DNA of 64,000 nt, from contig CP076355.1 in assembly GCA_018798825.1 (NCBI GenBank), positions 588,001 through 652,000 on the forward strand. The letters run 5' to 3'. The DNA is from Ochrobactrum sp. BTU1 (GTDB lineage Bacteria; Pseudomonadota; Alphaproteobacteria; Rhizobiales; Rhizobiaceae). A program made the translations under genes and the position numbers. Below the pieces are notes generated by a model, which did no database searches, was not told the DNA's origin, and was given only the letters and a program-made list of their open reading frames with translations. Below, piece after piece: positions 32,867 through 41,748 of this stretch (the first letter of the stretch is position 1; each line of letters begins with the position of its first letter).

Positions 32867-34090
32867 CTATTGTGTGCCGCTTTCGGCAGGAAACGCCAGA
32901 TTCATCACATGCGCGTAATGGCGCGGATTAAAGCTCAGATAGAGCGGACAGATGCTTGCAACCAGAACCAGATGCATGATCCAGCCCGAGGCAAAGTTTC
33001 CGGTTAAATTGTGTAGCAATGCCGTTGCCACTGGACCTAGAGCTGCGATCAGAAAGCCGCCACCTTGCATCATCGCGGCCAGAGCGCCTGCTTCGTGAGG
33101 CTTGGGCAGATGATCAAGCGAGGTAATCATGGCGAGCGCAAAGCTGCCACCAAGACCTGCGCCGCAGATCGCGGACCAGAAATAAGGTGAGAGCTGCGGT
33201 GCAAAAGCCAGACCAGCAAAACCTGTCGCTTGCATCGCCAGTGTTAAGAAAAGCCAAGGGCGACGATCAAGGCTATGTCTTGCAAGCAGCGGCAGGCCAA
33301 AGGCCGACAAAGCCTGCGCGATTGCCATGACGGCGACCAGATTGCCGGTTTCTGCAGCTTCCAAACCCAATGATTGATAGTAGGGCGCAAGCCAGGCCAC
33401 CATAGATGAGTATCCTGCGTTGACAAGGCCGAAAGCCACCATCAGTATCCATGTTCGTGGGCGACGGAGCAACTTTCCGGTGATGCCGGATTTTGAACCA
33501 GAAGACGCCGTTTCTTTAAGAATTGGAATAGCAGTAAGCAACGCAAGCACTGCAGGAATTGCAAGAACAGATAGGGCGAGACGCCAGTTGTGTTCAGTGC
33601 CCGCAAGCCAAGGTGTGAGACGTGCACCAAGTGCGCCACCCCCCATAATCATTGCGGAATAAAGGCCGGTAATAGCTGCAATACTTGCTGGGAAATTTGC
33701 TTTGATCAGGCCCGGCATCAGCGCCTGTATCATCGCAACGCCTGCGCCGCACAGAACAGCGGTAAGCGCGAGAGAAAAACCATCTGGCACGAAGCCCCGC
33801 AAAACAGAACCCAATGCAAGAATGATAAGTGCTGTGAACATGCTGCGGCGCGTGCCAATTATCGACTGAATGTGTGGTGCAATGAATGCGCCAAGGCCCA
33901 TCAGCATCATGGGAAGGAATGTTAGCAGAGACAACATGCCAAAGCCCATTCCGGTATCTGTGACAATATCGGAAAGCACTGGTCCCGGTGCGGTCAGGAA
34001 TGGCCTTAGATTAAGGCCAATCAGAACAACGAGAGCGATAAGGGCTACGGGTGCGGCTTGTGTGCCGCCATTGGCTTGCTGGGTCTGCAT
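32867..34090 (-). CDS. MFS transporter, CynX/NimT type
   Basis: 407 residues with 12 spans. The opening ALIALVVLIGLNLRPFLTAPGPVLSDI is typical of the CynX/NimT (cyanate or nitroimidazole) transporter family. It starts 15 bases after the nucleoside deaminase stops on the same strand, so the two are very likely in one operon. By context the substrate may be a nucleobase or a related compound; this is inference. Confidence 0.88.
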   Translation of the reverse strand: MQTQQANGGTQAAPVALIALVVLIGLNLRPFLTAPGPVLSDIVTDTGMGFGMLSLLTFLPMMLMGLGAFIAPHIQSIIGTRRSMFTALIILALGSVLRGFVPDGFSLALTAVLCGAGVAMIQALMPGLIKANFPASIAAITGLYSAMIMGGGALGARLTPWLAGTEHNWRLALSVLAIPAVLALLTAIPILKETASSGSKSGITGKLLRRPRTWILMVAFGLVNAGYSSMVAWLAPYYQSLGLEAAETGNLVAVMAIAQALSAFGLPLLARHSLDRRPWLFLTLAMQATGFAGLAFAPQLSPYFWSAICGAGLGGSFALAMITSLDHLPKPHEAGALAAMMQGGGFLIAALGPVATALLHNLTGNFASGWIMHLVLVASICPLYLSFNPRHYAHVMNLAFPAESGTQ

Positions 34091-34105
34091 GATAAGTTCA
34101 GTCTT

Positions 34106-34567
34106 TTATTTCTTCTTTTCCTGCCAGCGCCGATAAAGTGCTGCATCATCGTCTGGCGAACAATGTTCAAAGTGAACGCCAGTCTGTTCTGTCACAGGCT
34201 TGGCCAGTTCCGAGGCGACTTTTGCTGTCGAAAGACCGAACGGTTCAGCCTGCTCGTTGGAATAGGCAAACATGATTTTATTGACGCCGGACATCCGCAT
34301 TGCAGCGAAACACATAGGGCAGGGTTGGCCGCTCGCGTAAACGCTGCAATCATCCAGCCGAGGCGACTGCAAAACCTTGCCTGCGGCGCGCAATGCGAGA
34401 AGTTCCGCATGGGCAGTCGGATCGCAATCGGCCTGCATACGATTGACGCCGATGGCGATAATCTTGTCAGCTTTGACGACAACGGCTCCAAAGGGACGGC
34501 CGCCAAGGTCGACATTGTCGAATGCAAGCGCGATTGCCTTTTGCAAAAACTCCTGGTCGTTGCTCAT
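34106..34567 (-). CDS. Cytidine/deoxycytidylate-type deaminase, guanine-deaminase-like
   Basis: 153 residues with the zinc site HAE (His and catalytic Glu, in DPTAHAELLALR) and PCPMC (both Cys ligands). RPFGAVVV and the C-terminal HFEH segment resemble guanine deaminases of the GuaD type and TadA relatives. The start overlaps the ankyrin gene stop by 4 bases (ATGA), so the two are coupled. It likely deaminates a free base or nucleoside in the cytosol. It is followed by a transporter gene after 15 bases. Confidence 0.88.
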   Translation of the reverse strand: MSNDQEFLQKAIALAFDNVDLGGRPFGAVVVKADKIIAIGVNRMQADCDPTAHAELLALRAAGKVLQSPRLDDCSVYASGQPCPMCFAAMRMSGVNKIMFAYSNEQAEPFGLSTAKVASELAKPVTEQTGVHFEHCSPDDDAALYRRWQEKKK

Positions 34568-35253
34568 TTGCCGCCTGCTTTCTCGAGCATCGCAACCATG
34601 GGCGCAAAGCCGCGCTGGCGCGCATGCTGCAATGGCGTAACGCCATCATTGTCCGCGAGGTTCACGTCAGCACCTGCATCAATCAGCAGTTTTACGATAT
34701 CAACGTGGCGCTGACCGCCATCGCCCAGGATCACAGCCTCAAGCAAAGCCGTCCATCCCAGATTATTGACGTGATCAACTTTCACACCTGCTTCAATCAG
34801 CGTGCGCACGGTTTCAACATGCCCCCGTTCTGAAGCGGGTATGAGTGCCGTGCCGCCAAAGCGATTTGTGCTTTTAAGGTCGGCACCATGCGTAAGGGTG
34901 AGTTTTAGTATTTCCAGATGTCCGCGTGCGCCTGCGTAAAGATAGGGACTGTCCTTGATCGCATCCTTTGCATTCACATTGGCGCCAGCTTCGATCAATG
35001 CGCGGGCAACATCGACATGATTGGCGTGTGTGGCCGCAAGAAGCGCTGTTTCACCAGCAGTGCCTTTGGTTTCAAGATCGACGCCTACCTTGATCGCTTC
35101 TTTAACCGCAGCAAGATTTCCCGCTGAAGCGGATTGAATGAGCGCTGTTTCAGCGCGTGCGACGGCATGGCTGCTCGGTAAAACTGGTTCGGTCATGACT
35201 ATTGTCCCTGCAATCAATGCCAAGGCACCCAAGCTGAATATTGTTTGACGCAT
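34564..35253 (-). CDS. Exported ankyrin-repeat protein
   Basis: 229 residues with a signal peptide (MRQTIFSLGALALIAGTIVM) and about five ankyrin repeats (for example GETALLAATHANHVDVARAL, GGTALIPASERGHVETVRTL, GVTPLQHARQRGF). Ankyrin repeats mediate protein binding; a periplasmic location is predicted. AAGGAG precedes the start. It leads the operon with the deaminase and transporter and is divergent from a LysR gene 84 bases away. Its partner is unknown. Confidence 0.88.
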   Translation of the reverse strand: MRQTIFSLGALALIAGTIVMTEPVLPSSHAVARAETALIQSASAGNLAAVKEAIKVGVDLETKGTAGETALLAATHANHVDVARALIEAGANVNAKDAIKDSPYLYAGARGHLEILKLTLTHGADLKSTNRFGGTALIPASERGHVETVRTLIEAGVKVDHVNNLGWTALLEAVILGDGGQRHVDIVKLLIDAGADVNLADNDGVTPLQHARQRGFAPMVAMLEKAGGK

Positions 35254-35337
35254 CGGCGGTGCTCCTTATTCGTTGCTAAAATAGTTGCAATAAGACATAT
35301 TTAGAAATTAAATGTTCAACTGGCATTCATTCGAATT

Positions 35338-36189
35338 ATGAATACAATATTCAACCTTGATCTGTTGCGTGCTTTCGTAGCTGTCGTCGACAGCCGCAGC
35401 TTTACGGCTGCAGCGCTGCAGCTGCATTCGACGCAATCCACGGTCAGCCAGAAAATTCTGCGCCTTGAAGAAGCTGCCGGACAATCGCTTCTGGAGCGGG
35501 CAAGGCATGATGTTCGGCCAACCGATGCGGGTGAAAAGCTGCTCGGCTATGCGCGGCGGATGCTTCACCTCCATGATGAGGCTGCTGCTGCCATGACCGG
35601 CAGTGCGCTCACGGCAGTCTTTCGCCTTGGTCTGGCAGAGGATTTTGCTTCGAGATTGGTGACGCCGACGCTTGCCGCATTTTTGCGCGCGCATCCTAAG
35701 ATGAAACTTGAAGTGACGAGCGGGTTAAGCCGCGAATTGCAGAAAGGTTTTGAAACGGGCGAGTTTGATCTGGTCATGATCAAACAAAAGCGCGGTGAAA
35801 CGCTTGGCACCATGCATTGGCCCGAACCATTATCCTGGTTGGAAAGTGCTGATTTTCCAGTTTCAGACGCCGATCCACTGCCCCTCGTCGCATTTCCGCC
35901 CAATGGACTTTATCGGAGTGACATGATGGAAGCGCTCGACCTTATTGGCAGGTCGTGGCATGTCGTTTTCACCAGTTCCAGTCTCGCCAGTGTTCAAAGT
36001 GCGGTTGCTGAAGGACTGGGCGTCAGCTTGTTGCCTGCGCGAGTCGCGTTGCCCTCGCATCGCATCGTTCCCAAAGAAGCCGCATTACCATTTGTAGAGC
36101 CGATGGAAATCGTCATTCAACATATGGAGAACGGCCCGGATCAAATGCGGCAGCTCGTGCAAATGCTAGCCGATATTGTGAGTGAATGA
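35338..36189 (+). CDS. LysR-family transcriptional regulator
   Basis: 283 residues. N-terminal HTH (DLLRAFVAVVDSRSFTAAAL, then HSTQSTVSQKILRLEEAAG) and a LysR effector domain from about residue 90. Divergent from the ankyrin-deaminase-transporter operon with only 84 bases between starts, so it most likely controls that operon. The spacer has short AT-rich dyads but I cannot fix a LysR box. No good ribosome site is visible before the ATG, so a very short leader is possible. Confidence 0.88.
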   Translation: MNTIFNLDLLRAFVAVVDSRSFTAAALQLHSTQSTVSQKILRLEEAAGQSLLERARHDVRPTDAGEKLLGYARRMLHLHDEAAAAMTGSALTAVFRLGLAEDFASRLVTPTLAAFLRAHPKMKLEVTSGLSRELQKGFETGEFDLVMIKQKRGETLGTMHWPEPLSWLESADFPVSDADPLPLVAFPPNGLYRSDMMEALDLIGRSWHVVFTSSSLASVQSAVAEGLGVSLLPARVALPSHRIVPKEAALPFVEPMEIVIQHMENGPDQMRQLVQMLADIVSE

Positions 36190-36417
36190 CCGATTGTTGC
36201 TGTAATCGTCAGTTTTGATGTGACTCATTGCGTCAGAAGCAATGAATCTGTTTGACTCTATCGCAAACGCGGTGTTTTTGCCTGTTGATAGCGCTACAGA
36301 AATGCCGACAGGATAGCTCCAGCACCTTCATCTCAAAGTTCCCTTCGTTTGCTGCAATCACCAGACGGCACGGTTTTTGCTTGTTGCAGACGGGAGGCAC
36401 TTTACGGGAATACGACA
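36190..36417 (+). promoter_or_regulatory. Leader of the ECF transporter operon
   Basis: A 228-base spacer. CTGCAA (about 36354) and TTGCAG (about 36384) could close a stem just before the ribosome site GGGAGG. I checked for TPP, purine, preQ1 and guanidine riboswitch hallmarks by eye and saw none. Confidence 0.3.
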
Positions 36418-36990
36418 ATGTCCAACACCACGATCACGCATAACGACGGAAATACGCTGTTTCCGATCGTCCTTTCCATCGTTGCAGCTGCTGCAACCGG
36501 CGTTCTCTGGGCCTATGCCAATCCGATCCAGCTCGTTCCGGGCGTGATCCAGTGGCGAATTTTTGCATTTCTGCCACCGCTGGTCGGCATTCTTCTGGGC
36601 CGGAAGAGCGGATTTATCTGCGGTTATCTCGGCACAGTCATCTGGTCACTCCTGGCAGGCACGTTCATTCCCGCGCATTCGCTGATCATTGACGGCATCA
36701 TGGTCGGTCTTACAGGCCTGATCCCGGGCATGCTGTTCGATCCTAAGACGACAACGTTTAATCGCATAACGCTGATTAAAATTGCAGCAACCTGCCTTGT
36801 TGTTGGCCTCTTGATGGTTGCCGCCGTTTCGGCCAGCTTGGCTTATCTCGGCATTTTCCCATACTGGTGGGCGGTAATGTATCTTGGCCTTTCGGACATC
36901 GTTCCGATGCTGATCGGTACGCCGCTGCTGGTTGTTCCAGCCCTCAAGATTCTCAAGGGCGCTCACCCGTCCGGTTTCACACGTTTCTGA
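36418..36990 (+). CDS. ECF-type transporter substrate-specific (S) component
   Basis: 190 residues from the ATG at 36418; the frame is open from 36349 but the earlier part is not protein-like. About six hydrophobic segments (first PIVLSIVAAAATGVLWAY), with PPLVGILLGRKSGFICGYLG and FPYWWAVMYLGLSDIVPMLIG, the general plan of S components. It should capture the substrate and dock to the T component encoded downstream. The substrate is not evident from the sequence; the phosphoribosyltransferase at the operon end hints at a nucleobase. Confidence 0.75.
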   Translation: MSNTTITHNDGNTLFPIVLSIVAAAATGVLWAYANPIQLVPGVIQWRIFAFLPPLVGILLGRKSGFICGYLGTVIWSLLAGTFIPAHSLIIDGIMVGLTGLIPGMLFDPKTTTFNRITLIKIAATCLVVGLLMVAAVSASLAYLGIFPYWWAVMYLGLSDIVPMLIGTPLLVVPALKILKGAHPSGFTRF

Positions 36991-37005
36991 TAGAGAGCAG
37001 TAAAA

Positions 37006-38532
37006 GTGCTCAAACTACAGAATGTAAAAGTAGGCTTTGGCGATTCCGTTCTGGCAATCGCCGAAGCCAACCTCGAAATTCGCGACGGCGAACGGCTTCT
37101 GGTTTGTGGCGCGGGCGGCAGTGGCAAAACCACGCTGCTCAACGCTGCATCGGGCATCGTTCCGCGCCTGATTACCCCACAAGTCTTCGATGGCGAAATC
37201 TCGCTCAATGGCAAGCTCATGTCTTCCATGCCGAAGGATGAGCTCTTTAGCACAATCGGCGTCGTTTCGCAGAATGTTGAAGATCAGCTCTGGGATCTGA
37301 GCGTTGAAGATCTGGTCGCCTTTCCACTTGAAAATCGGGGACTTGCTAAGGATGCTGTTCGTGCTCGTATCGATGAGCTGCTCGGTGAGCTTGAGCTGAA
37401 CGCATTGCGAGGGCGGCGCGTATTGACGCTTTCGGGCGGTGAACGGCGCATGGTGGCGATGGCTGCGGCACTTGCGGCCGAGCCGAAACTGCTTGTGCTT
37501 GATGAACCGACAACCGGACTTGATCCTGCAGCGCGTCAGCGTCTTGTACGGGTTCTGAAAAAGCTTGGTGCAGAAATTCCAGCTTTGCTGATTGCGGAGC
37601 AGGACCCTGCATCACTGCAGGCCGTCGTCACCGATATCGGTCTGGTTAAAGACGGTAAGTTAGCGCCCGTCGTGCCGCTTGCATCGATCATCAGCGATGC
37701 TGCTGCGTGGGAAGATGCGGGCGTTCTGCCACCAATTGCTGCACGCAAACGTCTGACGGATGCGAAGAGCGGCGGTGAAGTTATTGTTTCTGTTTCTGGA
37801 ATCAAGACGCAGCTTCAGCGCCGGGACGGCCAGCCGGTTCTGGAAAACGTGAATTTCCAGATCCGCGCCGGTGAAGTCGTCGCTCTGATCGGCAAAAACG
37901 GTGCGGGCAAAACCACGCTGTTTCAGTCGATCCTCGGGCTTCAGAAAATTGCAGCAGGCTCAATCATCATTGGCGGCGATAATGCCGATAAGTGGACGGC
38001 CGCAAAGCGTGCCCGATCGGTTGCCTACCTGCCGCAGAACATGCGCCGCATCCTGTTCAACATGACTGTGCTGGAAGAAGTGGTCTTTGCGATCACCGCC
38101 GCGACCCGTGCAGCAAAGGACGATGCAGTGACTGCTCGCGCAACGGCCTGCCTGCAAAAGTATGGACTTGGTGGCCATGAGGAAACCAACCCATTTGCAC
38201 TTTCGTCTCGTCAGCAGGCTCTGCTAGGCCTTGCCTGTGCGGAAGCAGCAGGCGCTTCGGTTGCCATTCTTGATGAGCCGCTTTTGGCACGCGATCTCAA
38301 TGGTCGTCGAATGCTGGAACTGTTCCTCGAAACGGCGCTCTCCGAAAACCGTGCGGTCATGTTGATCTCTCACGATCTGGAACTCGTGGATGACGTTTCT
38401 TCCCGCGTCATGATCCTGGATCGCGGCCATGTCACCTTTGACGGTGATGTGGATGCATCCTGGGATTCCGATGCCTATCGTGCGCTGGGCTGGCCCAAGC
38501 CGCGTGTTGTCGAAACAGGAGAAGCAGCATGA
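37006..38532 (+). CDS. ECF-type transporter ATPase, two ABC domains fused (A1-A2)
   Basis: 508 residues from a GTG at 37006. Domain 1: Walker A GAGGSGKTT (about 35), signature LSGGERRMVAMA, Walker B LLVLDEPTT. Domain 2: Walker A GKNGAGKTT (about 294), a degenerate signature (LSSRQQALLGLA) and Walker B VAILDEPLL. Two ABC units in one chain replace the EcfA-EcfA' pair. It starts 15 bases after the S gene and overlaps the T gene by 4 bases. Confidence 0.88.
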   Translation: MLKLQNVKVGFGDSVLAIAEANLEIRDGERLLVCGAGGSGKTTLLNAASGIVPRLITPQVFDGEISLNGKLMSSMPKDELFSTIGVVSQNVEDQLWDLSVEDLVAFPLENRGLAKDAVRARIDELLGELELNALRGRRVLTLSGGERRMVAMAAALAAEPKLLVLDEPTTGLDPAARQRLVRVLKKLGAEIPALLIAEQDPASLQAVVTDIGLVKDGKLAPVVPLASIISDAAAWEDAGVLPPIAARKRLTDAKSGGEVIVSVSGIKTQLQRRDGQPVLENVNFQIRAGEVVALIGKNGAGKTTLFQSILGLQKIAAGSIIIGGDNADKWTAAKRARSVAYLPQNMRRILFNMTVLEEVVFAITAATRAAKDDAVTARATACLQKYGLGGHEETNPFALSSRQQALLGLACAEAAGASVAILDEPLLARDLNGRRMLELFLETALSENRAVMLISHDLELVDDVSSRVMILDRGHVTFDGDVDASWDSDAYRALGWPKPRVVETGEAA

Positions 38533-39203
38533 AAATCTTTTATGATCTGAACTTCTTCGTAAAGCTCGCAGCGGCATTTCTGGTTATGCTTGCGGCTTGG
38601 CTCGTGCCGGGTTGGAAATACGGTGTGCCACTGGCGCTGGTCACGGTCGCCTTTCTGGTGCTGGTTAAGGTGCCGGGCCTGCGTGGCTATCTCAAAGGTG
38701 CCATGCTTCTGACACTGCTTGTCATGGCAAGCTGGATTCTTAATCTCGTTCTGCAAGGTGTTGCTTTTGTTGATACTTTGCCGATTGCAGCCGGTATGGC
38801 TGCGCGTCTGGTGACCACGACTGCAGCTTTCTATTTCGTGATGGAAACCAGCACGCCCGGCTCTATTTTGGCTGCTGCCAGTGCTGCACGTCTGCCGCCC
38901 ATGGTGACACTCGTTTTGTCGCTCACATTCGGCATTATTCCGATGCTGCGCGAGGATTTCGAGCGTATTGCGGATGCTCAGCGCGCACGCGGAATGGAAA
39001 TTGACGATGTTTCCTTCCCAATGCGTCTGCGTTTTGCGCTGGCGCGCGGGGTGCCATTGCTGGTTCAGGCGATCCGCATGGCTCATGCAATTTCACTGTC
39101 CCTTGCCATTTATGGCTTTGACACCAAGCGCAAGCGTACGACATGGCGTAATGTCGGCCTGCTGGTGGAATCGAGACTTAATCCCAAGGATGCAAAACGA
39201 TGA
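38529..39203 (+). CDS. ECF-type transporter transmembrane (T) component
   Basis: 224 residues with five hydrophobic segments. The cytoplasmic coupling region includes RIADAQRARGMEID (about residue 150), the A-R-G type motif of EcfT/CbiQ proteins that contacts the ATPase. Start overlaps the ATPase stop, end overlaps the next start (ATGA), so production is tightly coupled. Confidence 0.88.
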   Translation: MKIFYDLNFFVKLAAAFLVMLAAWLVPGWKYGVPLALVTVAFLVLVKVPGLRGYLKGAMLLTLLVMASWILNLVLQGVAFVDTLPIAAGMAARLVTTTAAFYFVMETSTPGSILAAASAARLPPMVTLVLSLTFGIIPMLREDFERIADAQRARGMEIDDVSFPMRLRFALARGVPLLVQAIRMAHAISLSLAIYGFDTKRKRTTWRNVGLLVESRLNPKDAKR

Positions 39204-39838
39204 CTGAAGACAGCGCGAAACTCTCTGGAAACGGTCAGGTCTGGACCGTCGATGTAGCGGGCCGCAAGGTCGATCTGCCGATTGTGCCGATCAATCCGAA
39301 TTTCGCCATTTCGTTGATGATGGTCATCGATCTTGGCGTTCGTTTTGGCGAACATACAGGCAAGGCACTGGCGGAAAAGCTTGCGCCGTTGAAGCCGGAT
39401 GTGATTGTTGGCGCTGCGACACTTGGCATTCCTGTTGCGATTGAAGTCTCGCGTGCTCTTGGCCTTGATGACTACGTTATCTTGCAGAAATCGCCTAAGA
39501 TTCACCTTGCTGATGCACTCGTGCAGACGATTTCTTCCATCACCTCTAAAGGTGAACAACGCCTGCTCCTTGACCGTCAGGCAATCCCGCTTCTTAAAGG
39601 AAAACGCGTTGTCGTGGTGGACGATGTCGTCGCTTCCGGATCGAGCATTAAGGGCTCGGCAGAGCTGGTGCGCAAGGCTGGCGGTGAAGTCGTGGGGATT
39701 GGTGTAATTCTTACTGAAGCCAAGGATTGGCAGGATGTGCTGGGCGAAGATGTGAAGCTGCTTCACAGCCTCGCGCATATTCCGCAGTTCGATAATCAGG
39801 ATGGCGAGTGGAAGCCGATACCGGAAAGCTTCCTCTAG
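39200..39838 (+). CDS. Type I phosphoribosyltransferase (adenine-PRTase-like)
   Basis: 212 residues. The PRPP-binding loop VVVVDDVVASGSS (about residues 137-149) is canonical, with GAATLGIPVAIEVSRALG as the preceding PRTase strand-loop. It would trap a nucleobase as a nucleotide, using PRPP, once imported by the ECF transporter encoded in the same operon (4-base overlap). The first 60 residues are less like Apt than the core. Alternative: a regulatory PRTase-like protein. A terminator follows at 39997. Confidence 0.85.
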   Translation: MTEDSAKLSGNGQVWTVDVAGRKVDLPIVPINPNFAISLMMVIDLGVRFGEHTGKALAEKLAPLKPDVIVGAATLGIPVAIEVSRALGLDDYVILQKSPKIHLADALVQTISSITSKGEQRLLLDRQAIPLLKGKRVVVVDDVVASGSSIKGSAELVRKAGGEVVGIGVILTEAKDWQDVLGEDVKLLHSLAHIPQFDNQDGEWKPIPESFL

Positions 39839-39870
39839 ATACAGCGAGCATTTGGGCTCTCTCTGCCTAT

Positions 39871-39952
39871 AAATGGCATTCGCGACTGCGTTCCCGGTAC
39901 TCACCTACCTTAAGCACGCTGCGCGCCTGATCTCGGATACGACCGTTTTCGG
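39871..39952. repeat. Palindromic intergenic repeat, copy 1
   Basis: About 82 bases centred on CTTAAG, with the right end ACCGTTTTC and left end AAATGGC. It aligns over its length with 48529-48608 (shared CGGT-CTCAC, ACCTTAAG, TCTCG, ACC-TTTTCGGCT). It looks like one of the dispersed palindromic elements known from Brucella genomes; which family is not certain. Confidence 0.65.
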
Positions 39953-39996
39953 CTCAACATATCTTCAGATCATGCAGCCTCAGACACTTTAAGAAG

Positions 39997-40021
39997 ACGC
40001 CGCGCTCGTCGCGGCGTTTTT
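39997..40021 (+). terminator. Intrinsic terminator of the ECF-PRTase operon
   Basis: ACGCCGCG (39997-40004), loop CTCGT, CGCGGCGT (40010-40017), then TTTT. Confidence 0.9.
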
Positions 40022-40146
40022 GCATTTTCGCCTTGTTTCGGCTGATGGATGGTATCCAAAATGGTCCTTCGTCAGCACGCATAAATCCTTTCAGAAAGCG
40101 CGACGAATTTTAAATTGACTGATTTTGTATCCAGGATATTGTGCTC

Positions 40147-40168
40147 AGAAAAGTTGGGAGGCTTTTCT
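40147..40168 (+). promoter_or_regulatory. Hairpin presenting the GntR ribosome site in its loop
   Basis: AGAAAAG (40147-40153) pairs with CTTTTCT (40162-40168), leaving TTGGGAGG, the ribosome site of the GntR gene, in the loop. The stem resembles the REP-like sequence at 1490 (GAAAAGTTGCGAGGCTTTTTGG), so it may derive from such a repeat. Confidence 0.4.
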
Positions 40169-40169
40169 T

Positions 40170-40850
40170 TTGGCGGTTTTTGAATGGCGCAGTCAGACCC
40201 GTTTGCTGGACGAAGTTGCGGAAGCACTTCGTGAGAGAATTTATGCGGGCGTTTATGCGCCGGGTGCCATTCTCCGGCAAGAACATATCGCTGCCGAATT
40301 TGGCATTAGCCGCACACCATTACGGGAAGCTTTACGTGTTCTGGAACGTGATGGGCTGGTTATCCACCTGCCGGGCAGGGGCGTTCGTGTAGCCTCCGCT
40401 GATCTGACGCGTCTGATTGATGCTTATGCTGTGAGAGAAGTTCTCGATGGTGTTGCTGCGCGTTTTGCGGCTGAACGCGCAACAGATGAAGACATTGCGA
40501 AGCTGCGTGCCCACGTTGCCGGGCAGGCCACGGTTGTCGATCAATGGGATCCGAAAGCGTATACACAGACGAATGTCGATTTTCACATGGCGGTGATGGA
40601 CGCTGCAGGTAATGCCTCGCTGATTGCCTTCGTGCCGCTGCTACGCATGACATCACAGGTTTTCGCGCCGTCTTTTTCTCTTTCGGTTGATCGAGCACGC
40701 GATGCAATCCGCGAACATGGAGCAATTGTTGAAGCCATCGCCTCGCGCGATGGGGAAGAGGCTGAGCGGCTGGCGCGGTCACATATCCGCGTAACCACGG
40801 CAAGACTGGAGGCGGAAATGCCGCTACAGGAGAATGAAAATGAAGCGTGA
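40170..40850 (+). CDS. GntR-family regulator (FCD effector domain)
   Basis: 226 residues from a TTG at 40170, 9 bases after GGGAGG; an upstream frame start at 40125 lacks such a site. Winged helix RLLDEVAEALRERIYAGVY plus EFGISRTPLREALRVLERDGLV, then the helical FCD domain with VDFHMAVMDAAGN and the C-terminal EHGAIVEAI His that binds a metal or ligand. Usually a repressor released by an organic-acid-like effector. It precedes the SDR-ABC-amidase cluster by about 110 bases and is the likely regulator. Confidence 0.88.
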   Translation: MAVFEWRSQTRLLDEVAEALRERIYAGVYAPGAILRQEHIAAEFGISRTPLREALRVLERDGLVIHLPGRGVRVASADLTRLIDAYAVREVLDGVAARFAAERATDEDIAKLRAHVAGQATVVDQWDPKAYTQTNVDFHMAVMDAAGNASLIAFVPLLRMTSQVFAPSFSLSVDRARDAIREHGAIVEAIASRDGEEAERLARSHIRVTTARLEAEMPLQENENEA

Positions 40851-40960
40851 AAATATCCGGGCATGGCCGTGAAAAAGGGTTTTGAGGCGCTCTACGGATT
40901 TGCCTCACTGAAGACGATTTCCGTGTGCCACGGTTGAAATTAGAATTCGGGAGAATTGCA

Positions 40961-41719
40961 GTGTCGCTTGAAGGTAAGGTCGCGCTCATCACTGGAGCAG
41001 GTTCGGGGTTTGGCGAGGGCATGGCAAAGCGCTTTGCTGACGGTGGAGCTAAGGTCGTCATCGTCGACCGCGACAAGGCAGGGGCAGAGCGCGTCGCATG
41101 CGAGATCGGTGATGCGGCACTGGCTATCGCTGCCGATATTTCCAAGGAAGCACATGTTGATGAAGCGGTAGAGGTAGCATTGTCGAGGTTCGGTCGGGTC
41201 GATATTCTCATCAACAATGCTGGCATCGGCCATAAGCCGCAAAATGCTGAGCTGGTTGAACCGGAAGAGTTCGACCGCATTCTTGGCGTCAATGTGCGTG
41301 GCGTTTATCTGATGACGCGCAAGCTCATCCCACATTTTAAGAGCAATGGTGCCAGGGGAGAGGAATGCGTCATTCTCAATGTCGCTTCGACTGGCGCAGG
41401 TCGTCCGCGCCCGAATCTCGCTTGGTATAATGCGACCAAGGGCTGGGTGGTTTCGGTGACCAAGGCGCTCGCTATCGAACTCGCACCAGCGAAGATTCGT
41501 GTAGTTGCTTTGAACCCGGTTGCGGGAGAGACACCACTTCTCACCACGTTTATGGGCGAGGATACCGAAGAAATCCGTAAGAAGTTCCGCGATTCCATTC
41601 CGATGGGCCGCCTGTTGAAACCTGGTGATTTGGCTGAAGCTGCGGCTTTCCTTTGCTCACCTCAAGCCTCTATGATCACCGGGGTTGCGCTCGATGTAGA
41701 TGGAGGGCGTTCGATTTGA
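40961..41719 (+). CDS. Short-chain dehydrogenase/reductase
   Basis: 252 residues from a GTG at 40961, 7 bases after GGGAG; the frame start at 40925 is rejected. NAD(P) motif TGAGSGFG (about 13-20), NNAG, catalytic Ser in NVASTGAG and YxxxK in YNATKGW. An Asp in IVDRDKAG favours NAD. It probably oxidises a hydroxyl to a keto group on a breakdown intermediate. The position between the GntR regulator and the peptide-type ABC transporter suggests a shared pathway. Confidence 0.9.
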   Translation: MSLEGKVALITGAGSGFGEGMAKRFADGGAKVVIVDRDKAGAERVACEIGDAALAIAADISKEAHVDEAVEVALSRFGRVDILINNAGIGHKPQNAELVEPEEFDRILGVNVRGVYLMTRKLIPHFKSNGARGEECVILNVASTGAGRPRPNLAWYNATKGWVVSVTKALAIELAPAKIRVVALNPVAGETPLLTTFMGEDTEEIRKKFRDSIPMGRLLKPGDLAEAAAFLCSPQASMITGVALDVDGGRSI

Positions 41720-41748
41720 GAATTGATAAGGGGAGCCAAAGAGAAACG

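Noticed and set aside
36190..36417. Known riboswitch upstream of the ECF operon
   Set aside because: No TPP, cobalamin, purine, preQ1 or guanidine hallmarks were found by eye; only an unproven stem.
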